A DNA stretch of 64,000 nucleotides from the NCBI RefSeq assembly GCF_027257175.1, contig NZ_JAPFGD010000002.1:248001-312000 (forward strand). The letters run 5' to 3'. Origin of the DNA: Castellaniella sp. S9. GTDB lineage: Bacteria > Pseudomonadota > Gammaproteobacteria > Burkholderiales > Burkholderiaceae_B. Positions 22,031 through 30,379 of the stretch are shown in pieces (positions within the stretch are counted from its first letter, which is position 1; each line of letters starts with the position of its first letter). Under the pieces are notes generated by a model. That model ran no database searches, was not told the DNA's origin, and saw nothing but the letters and a program-made list of their open reading frames with translations. The translations under genes and the position numbers were made by a program.

Positions 22031-23557
22031 TTACGGGATGGTGATCTCAGTCAGATTGATCGCCTCATCCGACCTAGCTGTCCACGAGATTCCCTTATTG
22101 AGGCCATAGATGTCTTCAAATTGCATGAGGAATAGCCATGGCGCTTCCTTATGGACTAGATCGTTCATGTCCTTGTATATGGCCATTCTGCGCTCTGGAT
22201 CCATTGTTTTGCGGGCCTCGTCGATCAGGGCATAGATATTCTGGCTTTTGAAGTTCGAAACAGGTTCGTCGGGACCAAGCAATGGAGTCGCCCAATGATC
22301 GGGATCGAGGCTGGGCAAGGACCACCCCAGCATATACATCGGTTCGACATTATGGGTGTTGAATTTCTGGGCGTAGCTTCCCCATTCATGTATCTTGACA
22401 TTGACCTTGATGCCGACCTGGCCGAGCTGCGCGGCAACCACCTGAGAAATATCCTTATCCATCGGATAACGTCCGCTGGGGCTATCCAGATTGACTTCGA
22501 ATCCGTTGGGATAGCCGGCCTCCGCCAACAGTTTTTTAGCCTTTTCCGGGTCGTATTCGTACAGCGGCGACTGATAGTCGACGCCAAGCAGCGCGAGCAG
22601 GTGTCCATTCACGCTGCCTGCCCTGTGTCCGTATCCCAGCAGAACACCGTCGATGATGCCTTGCACGTCAACGGCGTGATTGATGGCCTGGCGGACCCGC
22701 TCATCTTGTAGCGGACCTTCTTTTGTGTTGACCAGGCCAATGAATAGGACCCTCGAGCTCGGCGCGGTGGAGACCGCCAGGTCCTTTGAAGCCTTGATTT
22801 GCTCCAGGTAGTCGGGCTGCAGATTGGTCATCAAGTGAATGTCCCCCGCTCGCAATGCGGACACGCGCGAAGCGTTGTCTACAATTGCGCGAAAGCGGGC
22901 CGCCTGAACACTGGGTGTGTCCCCCCAATACGAGGGGTTGGCGTCCAGATCGACGAAATCCCCGCGTGTCCATTTGCCGATCTTGTAGGGGCCCGTTCCG
23001 ACCGGGCTGTTGGCGAATTTTTCATTGCCGACTTCGCTGACATATTGGTCTGGAACCATGAAGATCAGCGTCAAGCGGGCGGGTAATACAGGGTCTGCTT
23101 GTTTCGTGGTGAGACGTACGGTGTGATCATCAACAATCTGAATTTCGGATACCGTATTGATCCACCCGCGTTGTGGCGACTTTTCATTCGGATCGAGTAT
23201 GCGTTCGATAGAGAACTTTACATCCTGCGCGTTGAATGCTTCCCCATTATGGAAAACGACGTTTTTTCTAAGCTTGAATTCCCAGGTCGTGTCATCTATG
23301 CGCTCGTACGATTCCGCGAGGCTCGGTGCGATCTGCAGTTTTTTGTCCCGTACCAGGAGTGAGTCGTACATGTTCGCATGGACCACCCGGGAAGGAATGT
23401 CCGTGGTGCGATGTGGATCGAAGCTTACTGGATACACCCCTTGGGCGACCACGACGCGATCGATCTGGGCAGCTGTAGCGGCTGAGATTGATATCGCTGT
23501 AGAAAGAAAAATGCACACCGAAAGTGCTTTATATGTTGAAATCTGGCGTTTCATCAT
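22031..23557 (-). CDS. Periplasmic substrate-binding protein of the peptide ABC transporter (SBP_bac_5)
   Basis: This 508-residue secreted protein has a Sec signal peptide (about 1-29, cleavage after SAATAA). The family 5 fold is recognisable in YPVSFDPHRTTDIPS, LAESYERIDDTTWEFKLRKNVVFHNGEAFNAQDVKFS and the DERVRQAINHAVD segment. No lipobox is present, so it is free in the periplasm. First gene of the operon that ends with the amidase; a GGAGGC ribosome-binding site precedes the ATG. The divergent LysR gene 117 bases away is the likely regulator. Confidence 0.93.
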   Translation of the reverse strand: MMKRQISTYKALSVCIFLSTAISISAATAAQIDRVVVAQGVYPVSFDPHRTTDIPSRVVHANMYDSLLVRDKKLQIAPSLAESYERIDDTTWEFKLRKNVVFHNGEAFNAQDVKFSIERILDPNEKSPQRGWINTVSEIQIVDDHTVRLTTKQADPVLPARLTLIFMVPDQYVSEVGNEKFANSPVGTGPYKIGKWTRGDFVDLDANPSYWGDTPSVQAARFRAIVDNASRVSALRAGDIHLMTNLQPDYLEQIKASKDLAVSTAPSSRVLFIGLVNTKEGPLQDERVRQAINHAVDVQGIIDGVLLGYGHRAGSVNGHLLALLGVDYQSPLYEYDPEKAKKLLAEAGYPNGFEVNLDSPSGRYPMDKDISQVVAAQLGQVGIKVNVKIHEWGSYAQKFNTHNVEPMYMLGWSLPSLDPDHWATPLLGPDEPVSNFKSQNIYALIDEARKTMDPERRMAIYKDMNDLVHKEAPWLFLMQFEDIYGLNKGISWTARSDEAINLTEITIP

Positions 23558-23646
23558 TTGCCTCCTTTTTGTGAATTATGTATTGTATTTGCTGATACTA
23601 CCAACGGATTTCGGCTAACTCAATAGATAATTCTTCACAATTGCTT

Positions 23647-23658
23647 TGCATAAATGCA
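23647..23658 (+). promoter_or_regulatory. Palindrome TGCAT-AA-ATGCA in front of the LysR gene
   Basis: TGCAT (23647-23651) and ATGCA (23654-23658) are perfect inverted half sites in the divergent region between the ABC binding protein and LysR genes. They end 16 bases before the chosen LysR start. LysR proteins bind interrupted T-N11-A palindromes, and this fits an autoregulatory site, but no second site was established. Confidence 0.35.
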
Positions 23659-23674
23659 CAACGGAGTCGATACC

Positions 23675-24604
23675 ATGCAGGATTGGAACAGTCTTCATAT
23701 TTTTCTGGAGTTGACCCGGAGCCGGGGCCTAGTGGAGGCCGGAAAGCGCCTTAATATTGATCATTCCACGGTGTCCAGGAGGATCAGGCAGTTCGAACAA
23801 AAGATCGGGACACAGTTGTTCGAGCGCAGTAACCAGGGCTACACACTGACTGCTGCCGGCCATCGATTGATCGCGTATGCTGAGCGCGCCGAACTCGCGA
23901 TGTTAGCCGCGATTGAAGAGCTCGGGGGACAGGACCCTTTATTGTCGGGGCATGTCAGGCTGGGCACCACCGAAGGTTTCGGCATGTTCCTGGCGCCAGC
24001 CCTGTTGGCGGATTTTTGCGAGCAGCATCCGGGTATTACTGTGGATTTGCTGCCGATGCCCCGCTTCATCAACATGTCGAAGCGCGAGGCCGATATCAGT
24101 ATCAGCCTTGATCGCCCACAAAGCGGAAATTATGTCGTGGCCAGGCTGACGAATTATTCTTTGCGGGTATACGCCACCCGTGCCTATCTTGAAAGCCACC
24201 CTCCGATACGAACGCAGGCGGATCTTGCAAAGCACAACTTCGCGGGATACATCGATGAGCTTGTCTATACGGAAGAACTGCGCTATGAACGAAACATCGC
24301 TCCTTCCGCTTTTCGTCCTTTGCGTTCCAATAGTATCGTATCGCAATATAGCGTTGCGAGATACGGAAGGATGCTTGCGATCCTTCCGTGCTTCATAGGT
24401 CAGCAGTGCCCGGAACTGGTGCCGGTACTGAAGGACCAAATAAATATCACGCGCACCTTCTGGCTGGCGGTTCCCACTGAAACTCGCCATATCAGACGTA
24501 TTTCAGCGTTGTGGGATTATTTGCGCGACGCGGCCAATAATAATCAGGCGTACTTCAGGGGTGAAGCCCTCGAACCACTATGGCTTACGAAGACGCGTTC
24601 ATGA
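23675..24604 (+). CDS. LysR-family regulator divergent from the peptide ABC operon
   Basis: This 309-residue protein has the N-terminal winged HTH (residues 4-62: LHIFLELTRSRGLVEAGKRL, then HSTVSRRIRQFEQ) and a LysR substrate-binding domain. The ATG at 23675 has a GGAG at 23663-23666 with 8-base spacing; the ATG at 23654 lacks one and would overlap the palindrome. Divergent orientation suggests control of the ABC/amidohydrolase/amidase operon. It ends 48 bases from the convergent class II aldolase gene. Confidence 0.9.
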   Translation: MQDWNSLHIFLELTRSRGLVEAGKRLNIDHSTVSRRIRQFEQKIGTQLFERSNQGYTLTAAGHRLIAYAERAELAMLAAIEELGGQDPLLSGHVRLGTTEGFGMFLAPALLADFCEQHPGITVDLLPMPRFINMSKREADISISLDRPQSGNYVVARLTNYSLRVYATRAYLESHPPIRTQADLAKHNFAGYIDELVYTEELRYERNIAPSAFRPLRSNSIVSQYSVARYGRMLAILPCFIGQQCPELVPVLKDQINITRTFWLAVPTETRHIRRISALWDYLRDAANNNQAYFRGEALEPLWLTKTRS

Positions 24605-24652
24605 AGGAGCGCCGCGGCGCGATCCTCGACGGTTTTGTGCTGCGAGTGACTC

Positions 24653-25426
24653 TCATTGAAGCATGCGGTTGGCCCGACGGGCATAGTACGCGAAGGTCGC
24701 CTCATGGCGACGTGGCGTGCTGATCCACTGTTGTGCCTCCGCACCCAGTTCGGCTGGCACGGGTTGGATGTCCCCTGCCGACCGTGCCAGCAATTGCAGA
24801 CGTGCGGCCCTTTCGAACATGACTCCCAGCACGCATGCTTCTTCCACGCTGCCGCCCGCCACCAACAGGCCGTGGTGGGCCAGCAGGATCGCCTTCTTTT
24901 CCCCAAGCGCCTGGGCGATGATTTCACCTTCTTCGTTGCCGACAGGTATACCTGGCCATTTCTTCAGAAAGGCGACCTGACCATACAACACGCAAGTATC
25001 CATATGCGCCAATTCCAGTGGGATTTCGAGCATCGACAAGGCTGAGGTCATGGGGGGGTGTGAGTGCACGATGCACCGGACGTCGGGTCGCGCCCGATAC
25101 AGCCATGAGTGGAACCGATTGGCGGGATTCGGCATGCCATCGCCTTCTATCACGTTCAGGTCCTCGTCAACAAGCAGCAGGTTTTCGGCGGTGGCTTCGT
25201 CGAAGCCCAGACCGAGTCGCTGGGTCCAATAGGTGTTCGGCTGCTCGGCCCGCGCCGTGATCTGGCCCGCCAGACCCGAATCGTGTCCGAAGGCGAATAG
25301 CGTGCGGCAGGTTTGAGCTACGGCCTCTCGCGTGGAAAATTTTTCAGTCTGCAGCTTGGTGTCCATCTGCTTTATGGCGGACGTGACTATCTCTGATTTG
25401 CTGAGTTGCATAGTGTCTTTGACCAT
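24653..25426 (-). CDS. Class II aldolase/adducin-family protein, copy 1
   Basis: This 257-residue protein has class II aldolase/adducin zinc-site features: CIVHSHPPMTSALSML (His-x-His) and LLAHHGLLV. Members are aldolases, epimerases or decarboxylases such as 3,4-dihydroxyphthalate decarboxylase; the reaction cannot be assigned. The ATG at 25426 follows CAGGAGCTCCAG and matches the start of its paralogue at 30380. By eye it is roughly 70% identical to that copy. It lies downstream of the GntR gene on the same strand, with a GGTAAGACC palindrome between them. Confidence 0.88.
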   Translation of the reverse strand: MVKDTMQLSKSEIVTSAIKQMDTKLQTEKFSTREAVAQTCRTLFAFGHDSGLAGQITARAEQPNTYWTQRLGLGFDEATAENLLLVDEDLNVIEGDGMPNPANRFHSWLYRARPDVRCIVHSHPPMTSALSMLEIPLELAHMDTCVLYGQVAFLKKWPGIPVGNEEGEIIAQALGEKKAILLAHHGLLVAGGSVEEACVLGVMFERAARLQLLARSAGDIQPVPAELGAEAQQWISTPRRHEATFAYYARRANRMLQ

Positions 25427-25545
25427 CTGGAGCTCCTGCGTAAGGACATGGGGGCCGGATGTGGTGGGGCCAATTCCTCGTGGCGCGGCGCGCGTCACTT
25501 TAATATTAGATACTTTTTTCCTAAAGGACACAAGTTTCCTTGCTG

Positions 25546-25558
25546 TCGGTAAGACCGA
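25546..25558. promoter_or_regulatory. Candidate GntR/FCD operator TCGGT-AAG-ACCGA
   Basis: A perfect 5-base inverted repeat around AAG contains the core GGTAAGACC. That core is identical to the centre of the PdhR-type operator known for FCD regulators. It lies about 120 bases upstream of the class II aldolase copy 1 start, in the gap behind the GntR gene, so the neighbouring regulator could act here. Confidence 0.45.
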
Positions 25559-25651
25559 TACAGACCTGCAGGAACCCGAGGTCCTCGCATGTCGCGCGGA
25601 CGCGCAACAGAGTCCTAGAGGTTCGCTGCCCGCCCACCAGTCGAGGAACGG

Positions 25652-26389
25652 CTATCGGTCCGGGGGCGCTGCAACAGCTTGATCCACGGATTGGCGGAGC
25701 ATCTCGAAGTGGCGGTGCATCGCCTGGCCGGCCGCCATGGCGTCCCGATCGCGGATGGGCTCAAAAATTGATGTGTGCACATCCTGCAGTTCGTCCCATT
25801 GATTGGAGGGCAGCAGGTATTTGAAGTCTATCTGCCGGAAATCCTCGATCAGGCCACCGATGATCTTCTTCAGGAAGGGATTGCCCGAGGCGCTTGCGAT
25901 GGCAAGGTGGAACTCGAGATTCAGATCGCCCTCCCGATAGCTGGCGCGGGATTCCGTGTCCATGAACAAAATGGGGCGCTGAATAGCCTTCAGCTGTTCC
26001 TCGGTGCGGTGCAGCGCGGCCAGTTCTGCCGCTCGCACCTCCACGATATCCCGGGCGTCCCATAGCGCCAGCAGGGTCTCGACGCTGTTCGCCAGCTTGG
26101 TCTGCTTGAGGTTGTCGAGATCGGGAAACTGGCCATGGATAAGGTATCGGCCGCCGCCCGGGCGCGACCGCACCACGCCGTGGGCCTCCAGCACGCGAAA
26201 GGCCTCGCGCAGCACCGGGCGGCTCACGCCGAGCAGCTGGCCCATGACTCGCTCGCTGGGAAACGCCCCGCCGGGCTCCACGTTCCCCGCAAGAATGAAA
26301 TCCCGAAGCGCCAGCAGCACGCTCTCGTAGAGCCGCACACTGCGGATGGCGGGCAAGGCGGTGGAGTCTTTGGATGTGGGTATCGCCAT
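25652..26389 (-). CDS. GntR-family regulator, FCD (FadR/PdhR) subgroup
   Basis: This 245-residue protein has a winged HTH at about 17-85 (YESVLLALRDFILAGNVEPG, then SERVMGQLLGVSRPVLREAF and HGVVRSRPGGG). An all-helical FCD ligand domain follows, with metal-site histidines such as LEFHLAIA and MHRHFEML. FCD proteins sense carboxylates, often the pathway substrate, and usually repress. Flanking genes are the class II aldolase on the same strand and the divergent DapA-like gene. Both flanking gaps hold palindromes suited to this family. Confidence 0.92.
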   Translation of the reverse strand: MAIPTSKDSTALPAIRSVRLYESVLLALRDFILAGNVEPGGAFPSERVMGQLLGVSRPVLREAFRVLEAHGVVRSRPGGGRYLIHGQFPDLDNLKQTKLANSVETLLALWDARDIVEVRAAELAALHRTEEQLKAIQRPILFMDTESRASYREGDLNLEFHLAIASASGNPFLKKIIGGLIEDFRQIDFKYLLPSNQWDELQDVHTSIFEPIRDRDAMAAGQAMHRHFEMLRQSVDQAVAAPPDR

Positions 26390-26543
26390 ACACGATTTTT
26401 CCGTTCAATCAATTCTCAAATTTTGTCATGGGCAGGGTAATCCATATCAGCGCTGAATAGAAATATCCAGCCCTAGAGTGATGGAAACGTCCTCATGGGG
26501 ACTGGGGAGGGCAGTGTGATCCGCAGCGGAGACGGCCGATCCA

Positions 26544-26572
26544 TTGACGCCTACCGCTACTTCCATTACATT
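26544..26572 (+). promoter_or_regulatory. Promoter of the DapA-like gene
   Basis: TTGACG (26544-26549) and TACATT (26567-26572) are spaced by exactly 17 bases, with five of six and four of six consensus matches. The expected start, about 26579-26580, falls immediately before the palindrome at 26582-26598 and some 57 bases ahead of the ATG. Confidence 0.6.
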
Positions 26573-26581
26573 GCACATAGC

Positions 26582-26598
26582 AACTGGGTAACCCAGTT
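26582..26598. promoter_or_regulatory. Operator-like palindrome AACTGGGT-A-ACCCAGTT
   Basis: Two perfect 8-base inverted arms surround a single central base. The site overlaps the expected first transcribed bases of the DapA-like gene promoter, the geometry of a repressor site. The divergent FCD-type GntR gene is the obvious candidate regulator, since FadR/PdhR-like proteins bind compact palindromes of this size. Confidence 0.6.
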
Positions 26599-26636
26599 TT
26601 CCAATGTATCACCACTTCCTTGATAGCGAGATCTCC

Positions 26637-27527
26637 ATGCAATCCATCCAGGGCGTATTTGCCAACTTACCGACAGCGTTTTCCAAAGACGGCTCGATCG
26701 ATGCCCCGCGCATGCGGGAACGCATCGCCAGCCTCCTGGAGAGCGGCGTACACGGATTCAGCACCCAGCTTTCGGCGGGCGAGTTCGCCTATATGACCGC
26801 AGAAGAAAGAATGTTCCTCACAAGCTGCGTACTGGAAGCCGTCGGCGAAAAACGGCCTGTGCTGGTCGGCGTTTCGGGCAATTCCACTCAGGAAACGCTG
26901 CAGCTGGCCAAACATGCAGCCGACCACGGTGCTGCCGCAGCAATGGTGATGCCGCGCTCCTACTTCAAGCTGACCGCCAGCGAAATTTTGGGCCTGTACG
27001 AGGAGGTGGGCAGATCAGTCCCATGCCCCATAGGCGTCTACAACAATCCTGTCACGACCGGCGTGGATATCTCCGCGGAGCTCTACCTGAAGATTCAGCA
27101 GGTCTGCCCTGTTGCGGTCACAAAGGACGGCGCCGGTGATATCACGAGGATCAGCGAACTACGGTCGCTCGGCAGTGCCGGCATGTCGTATCTGTGCGGC
27201 ACTGAATCGCAGTCCCTGCCCAGCTTGGTGCTGGGCGCGGATGGGTGCTGCAATGCCATCAACAGCGTGATACCGGCCCCTATCGTGACGCTGTACGATG
27301 CCGCACAGCAAAAGGATTACGCCACAGCCGCCCGGATATTCGAAAGTCTCCAGCCTTTGTTCCGATTCATTCGCATGCACGGCGTGGCCCGCACGACCAA
27401 GGCGATGGGCGATCTGTTGAATCGCTCTTTCGGGCCGCATCGCATGCCTTTGCAACCTCTTTCCCAAGACGATGTCGCAAGGCTGCGCTCGACCATCGAC
27501 GAAATCCGCACAAGCACTGCCCTGTAG
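26637..27527 (+). CDS. DapA-family (dihydrodipicolinate synthase/N-acetylneuraminate lyase) aldolase or dehydratase
   Basis: This 296-residue TIM-barrel lyase has the Schiff-base Lys163 in PVAVTKDGAG and the conserved Tyr135 in GVYNNPVTTG, 28 residues earlier as in DapA. The DapA substrate motif GTTGE is replaced by TQLSAGE, so a genuine dihydrodipicolinate synthase is unlikely. Retro-aldol cleavage or dehydration of a 2-keto sugar acid is more plausible. The ATG at 26637 gives the family N-terminus (GVFANLPTAFSKDGSID). It is divergent from the GntR gene, with promoter and palindrome readable. Confidence 0.87.
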   Translation: MQSIQGVFANLPTAFSKDGSIDAPRMRERIASLLESGVHGFSTQLSAGEFAYMTAEERMFLTSCVLEAVGEKRPVLVGVSGNSTQETLQLAKHAADHGAAAAMVMPRSYFKLTASEILGLYEEVGRSVPCPIGVYNNPVTTGVDISAELYLKIQQVCPVAVTKDGAGDITRISELRSLGSAGMSYLCGTESQSLPSLVLGADGCCNAINSVIPAPIVTLYDAAQQKDYATAARIFESLQPLFRFIRMHGVARTTKAMGDLLNRSFGPHRMPLQPLSQDDVARLRSTIDEIRTSTAL

Positions 27528-27670
27528 AAAAGGCGAACGGCTACGGTGTAAAGGCTCAGACCTCACCTTCTCGCCTGGCTTACCCGGCCGTGTGGCACAC
27601 TGCAGCGATGGCCGCCGGTCTCGACATGGCGGCCCACATGCGCGCGGACGACTTTGAAGCGGGGGTGGCC

Positions 27671-28561
27671 ATGAAAATCGAGTATCTCGATACGAAAATC
27701 AGGTATTTTTTGAAAATTGCAGAAACTGGTTCCCTATCGAAGGCGGCTGAAGAGCTCGGCATCGGACAGTCGGGCCTCAGCCGTCAATTGGCGATGCTCG
27801 AGTCGTTTGTGAGAAAGCCTTTGTTCGTGCGTACCGGGCGCGGTGTGAAGCTCACCGATGCAGGAGAGAAGCTTCAACTGGAAACGCGATCAAGATATGA
27901 AAAAATCGATATAGCGCTGATGCATATCAGGGACAAACACGGCATAACGGAGGGGCACCTCAGGATTGCGAGCATTCATACCCTCGGATCATATTTTGTG
28001 TCCGATCTATTGGGGACCTTCATCGGCCGCCAGGGCCGTGTCAACCTTTCGATTACGGCCGGCGGATCACCCGATGTCGTGGAGCTGGTCGAGAAAAGGA
28101 AGGTTGATATCGGTTTTGCCTACGATTCCGCCGTGGCATCCGATCTCCTGGAATCGACGCCTCTGTTTGAGGATACCATGTGTGTCATCATCCAACGCCA
28201 GGATGCCGATGATCAGACGGGGATGAATATATTCGATTCCCAATTCCCACTGATCGGATTCCCAGAAACATTCGCCCTTCGTAACATGATAAAAACAGCG
28301 GGCCTGGACTCACGGGTCATAGCGGAAGCCAACACACTGGAGGCGATGCTGAGGCTGGTGGCGTCGGGCATAGGGCGGTGCATATTGCCGAACCGCATAC
28401 CTGAAGAAGTATTGGCGGAATACAACCTGGTGAAAATCCCGCTGACCGCCCCCGTCTTGAAACGACGCGTAGTTGCCATCATTCGTCGAAATGGCGCCCC
28501 TCTTTTGGCGAATCAATTATTCGAAATGGCAAAGTCAGTCGCAAAATCGGGCCTTGCCTGA
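27671..28561 (+). CDS. LysR-family transcriptional regulator
   Basis: This 296-residue protein has the LysR HTH at residues 8-66 (IRYFLKIAETGSLSKAAEEL, then GQSGLSRQLAMLESFV). A periplasmic-binding-like effector domain spans about 90-290. The ATG at 27671 follows GGGGTGG and gives a standard N-terminus. It sits between the DapA-like and aldehyde dehydrogenase genes, all on the plus strand, and probably regulates the dehydrogenase-aldolase-TRAP operon. The effector is unknown. Confidence 0.9.
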   Translation: MKIEYLDTKIRYFLKIAETGSLSKAAEELGIGQSGLSRQLAMLESFVRKPLFVRTGRGVKLTDAGEKLQLETRSRYEKIDIALMHIRDKHGITEGHLRIASIHTLGSYFVSDLLGTFIGRQGRVNLSITAGGSPDVVELVEKRKVDIGFAYDSAVASDLLESTPLFEDTMCVIIQRQDADDQTGMNIFDSQFPLIGFPETFALRNMIKTAGLDSRVIAEANTLEAMLRLVASGIGRCILPNRIPEEVLAEYNLVKIPLTAPVLKRRVVAIIRRNGAPLLANQLFEMAKSVAKSGLA

Positions 28562-28850
28562 ACAAGCATGGGGCTGTCCGGCGGCTCCTCGTTTCAGCAG
28601 CAGGGTTTGTACGTAGCCCCGTAGCTCTGCCGCCCCGCTGCAGGGCAATGATTCCGCACAATATTCTTCGTGCCACCATGCTGGCCACGGAGGAGGCTGT
28701 TCGCCTGTTTCGTCGCGCGCATCCCATCGGTTAGATAGCTGCTATGACTGGAGGTGCATTGGTGGTTGTCGTAATGAAGTCCACAATGACGCTGTGGGTT
28801 TTTCTCTTCGAGTGAATGTGTTTCTTACCTCAATGAATGAAGGATTGAGC
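28562..28850. other. 289-base intergenic region upstream of the aldehyde dehydrogenase
   Basis: No convincing gene is seen. One short plus-strand frame ending at the TAG at about 28733 (…RATMLATEEAVRLFRRAHPIG) looks protein-like and could be a remnant of a lost gene, but has no start signal. The operon promoter should lie here; no clean pair of hexamers was found, which would fit activation by LysR. Confidence 0.3.
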
Positions 28851-30329
28851 ATGCGCCGTTATCAAATGTACATCAATGGGCAATACGTCGACCCGGCATC
28901 GAATCGGTGGATGGACAGCTACAACCCATATACGGGAGAAGTCTGGGCGCAGATTGGGGAAGGCAACGCTGAGGACGCAGATGTTGCTGTAAAAGCCGCA
29001 GCTGCCGCGTTTTCGGAAGGTCCGTGGTCCCAGTTGACACACACCGAGCGCGGAGCGCTTTTGCATCGCATGGGCGATCTGATTATTCGAGACGCAAGGA
29101 AGCTGGCGGAAACCGAGGTCAATGACAATGGGAAATTGATCGCGGAAACAGAGGCGATGATACGTTATACCGCGCAGTGGTATTACTATTTTGGAGGTTT
29201 GGCGGACAAGATTCAGGGGGCGACCGTTCCCTTGGACAAAAAAGGGTATTTCAACTTCACCCAGTATGAACCAGTGGGAGTCGTCGTCGCGATTACCGCC
29301 TGGAATTCACCACTGCTTCTCGCAGCCTGGAAGATAGTGGCGGCCTTGGCTGCTGGATGTACCGTGGTGATAAAGCCTTCGGAACATGCCTCCGCTTCCA
29401 CGCTGGAGTTCGCAAAGCTGTTTGCAGAGGCGGGTTTTCCACCTGGTGTGGTCAATGTCGTGACCGGATTTGGCGCGGATGTCGGATCTGCGCTGGTGGA
29501 GCATCCCCTGGTCAGGAAGGTCTCGTTCACTGGCTCCGACGCCACTGGAAGGCATATCAACCAACAAGCCGCCAAGCACCTGAAGCCGGTCGGGCTCGAA
29601 CTGGGCGGAAAATCTCCAAATATCGTCTTTGCGGACGCCAACATGGAAGATGCTGTCAAAGGCGCGCTATCGGGGATTTTCTCGGCAGCGGGGCAGACGT
29701 GCATTGCAGGTTCGCGCCTGTTGTTGCAGGAGTCAATCTATGAGGAATTCACGGAGAAACTGGTCGCGGGCGCGAAGGCCATCCGAATGGGAAACCCGCA
29801 GGAAAAGGACACACAAATGGGGCCGATCGCCAATCGGCCACAGTATGAAAAAGTCCTGAGTTACATAGAGGTTGCAAAGGACGATGGTGCCGAGTTGTTA
29901 GCTGGTGGCGTCGCGGCAACGCGCCCGGAATGCGGCAATGGATGGTTCATAGAGCCAACCATATTCGGCAAAGTGACCAACACGATGCGAATCGCGCAGG
30001 AAGAGGTTTTCGGCCCGATTCTCTCGGTCATCACATTTAAAGACGAAGACGATGCGGTCAGGATAGCCAACGACTCGCGTTTCGGCCTCGGTGCGGGCGT
30101 CTGGACGAAGGATATGGGACGGGCATTTCGCATGGCGAATCGCATTCAGGCCGGCACAGTCTGGATCAATACCTACCGCGCGCTCAGTTTCATGGTTCCT
30201 TTCGGCGGCTACAAGGATTCTGGTATTGGCCGTGAGAACGGAATGGCGCAAATTTATTCGTACCTGGAAACCAAGAATGTCTGGATCAATACCGGGGCCG
30301 AAACCAAGAACTTGTTCGTCATGCGCTAA
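28851..30329 (+). CDS. NAD(P)-dependent aldehyde dehydrogenase
   Basis: This 492-residue protein is of the aldehyde dehydrogenase superfamily and oxidises an aldehyde to the acid. The general base Glu250 is in LELGGKSPN, the nucleophile Cys284 in AAGQTCIAGSRL, and the cofactor region contains FTGSDATGRHI. The ATG at 28851 has AAGGA at 28840-28844. The closest recognisable type is the BetB/HpaE-like semialdehyde dehydrogenase group. It is the first gene of a run with the class II aldolase and TRAP genes, so it probably oxidises an aldehyde produced by a lyase in the block. Confidence 0.92.
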   Translation: MRRYQMYINGQYVDPASNRWMDSYNPYTGEVWAQIGEGNAEDADVAVKAAAAAFSEGPWSQLTHTERGALLHRMGDLIIRDARKLAETEVNDNGKLIAETEAMIRYTAQWYYYFGGLADKIQGATVPLDKKGYFNFTQYEPVGVVVAITAWNSPLLLAAWKIVAALAAGCTVVIKPSEHASASTLEFAKLFAEAGFPPGVVNVVTGFGADVGSALVEHPLVRKVSFTGSDATGRHINQQAAKHLKPVGLELGGKSPNIVFADANMEDAVKGALSGIFSAAGQTCIAGSRLLLQESIYEEFTEKLVAGAKAIRMGNPQEKDTQMGPIANRPQYEKVLSYIEVAKDDGAELLAGGVAATRPECGNGWFIEPTIFGKVTNTMRIAQEEVFGPILSVITFKDEDDAVRIANDSRFGLGAGVWTKDMGRAFRMANRIQAGTVWINTYRALSFMVPFGGYKDSGIGRENGMAQIYSYLETKNVWINTGAETKNLFVMR

Positions 30330-30331
30330 CC

Positions 30332-30346
30332 GACCAGTTTCTGGTC
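30332..30346. promoter_or_regulatory. Intercistronic palindrome GACCAG-TTT-CTGGTC
   Basis: A perfect 6-base inverted repeat with TTT centre starts 2 bases after the dehydrogenase stop. Its inner 12 bases (ACCAGTTTCTGG) recur exactly at 31779-31790 after the dctQ stop. It could be a FadR-like operator or a small RNA hairpin between cistrons. Confidence 0.45.
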
Positions 30347-30379
30347 TATAAGACTTTCATGTTTTTAGAGAAGGCGAAA

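Noticed and set aside
24605-24652. GCGCCGCGGCGC self-complementary stretch as terminator between convergent LysR and aldolase genes
   Set aside because: It cannot form a hairpin with a usable loop and has no T-run; likely a chance GC palindrome.
28600-28736. Short protein-like plus-strand frame in the gap before the aldehyde dehydrogenase
   Set aside because: No start codon with ribosome-binding site and no identifiable family; kept only as a possible gene remnant in the intergenic note.
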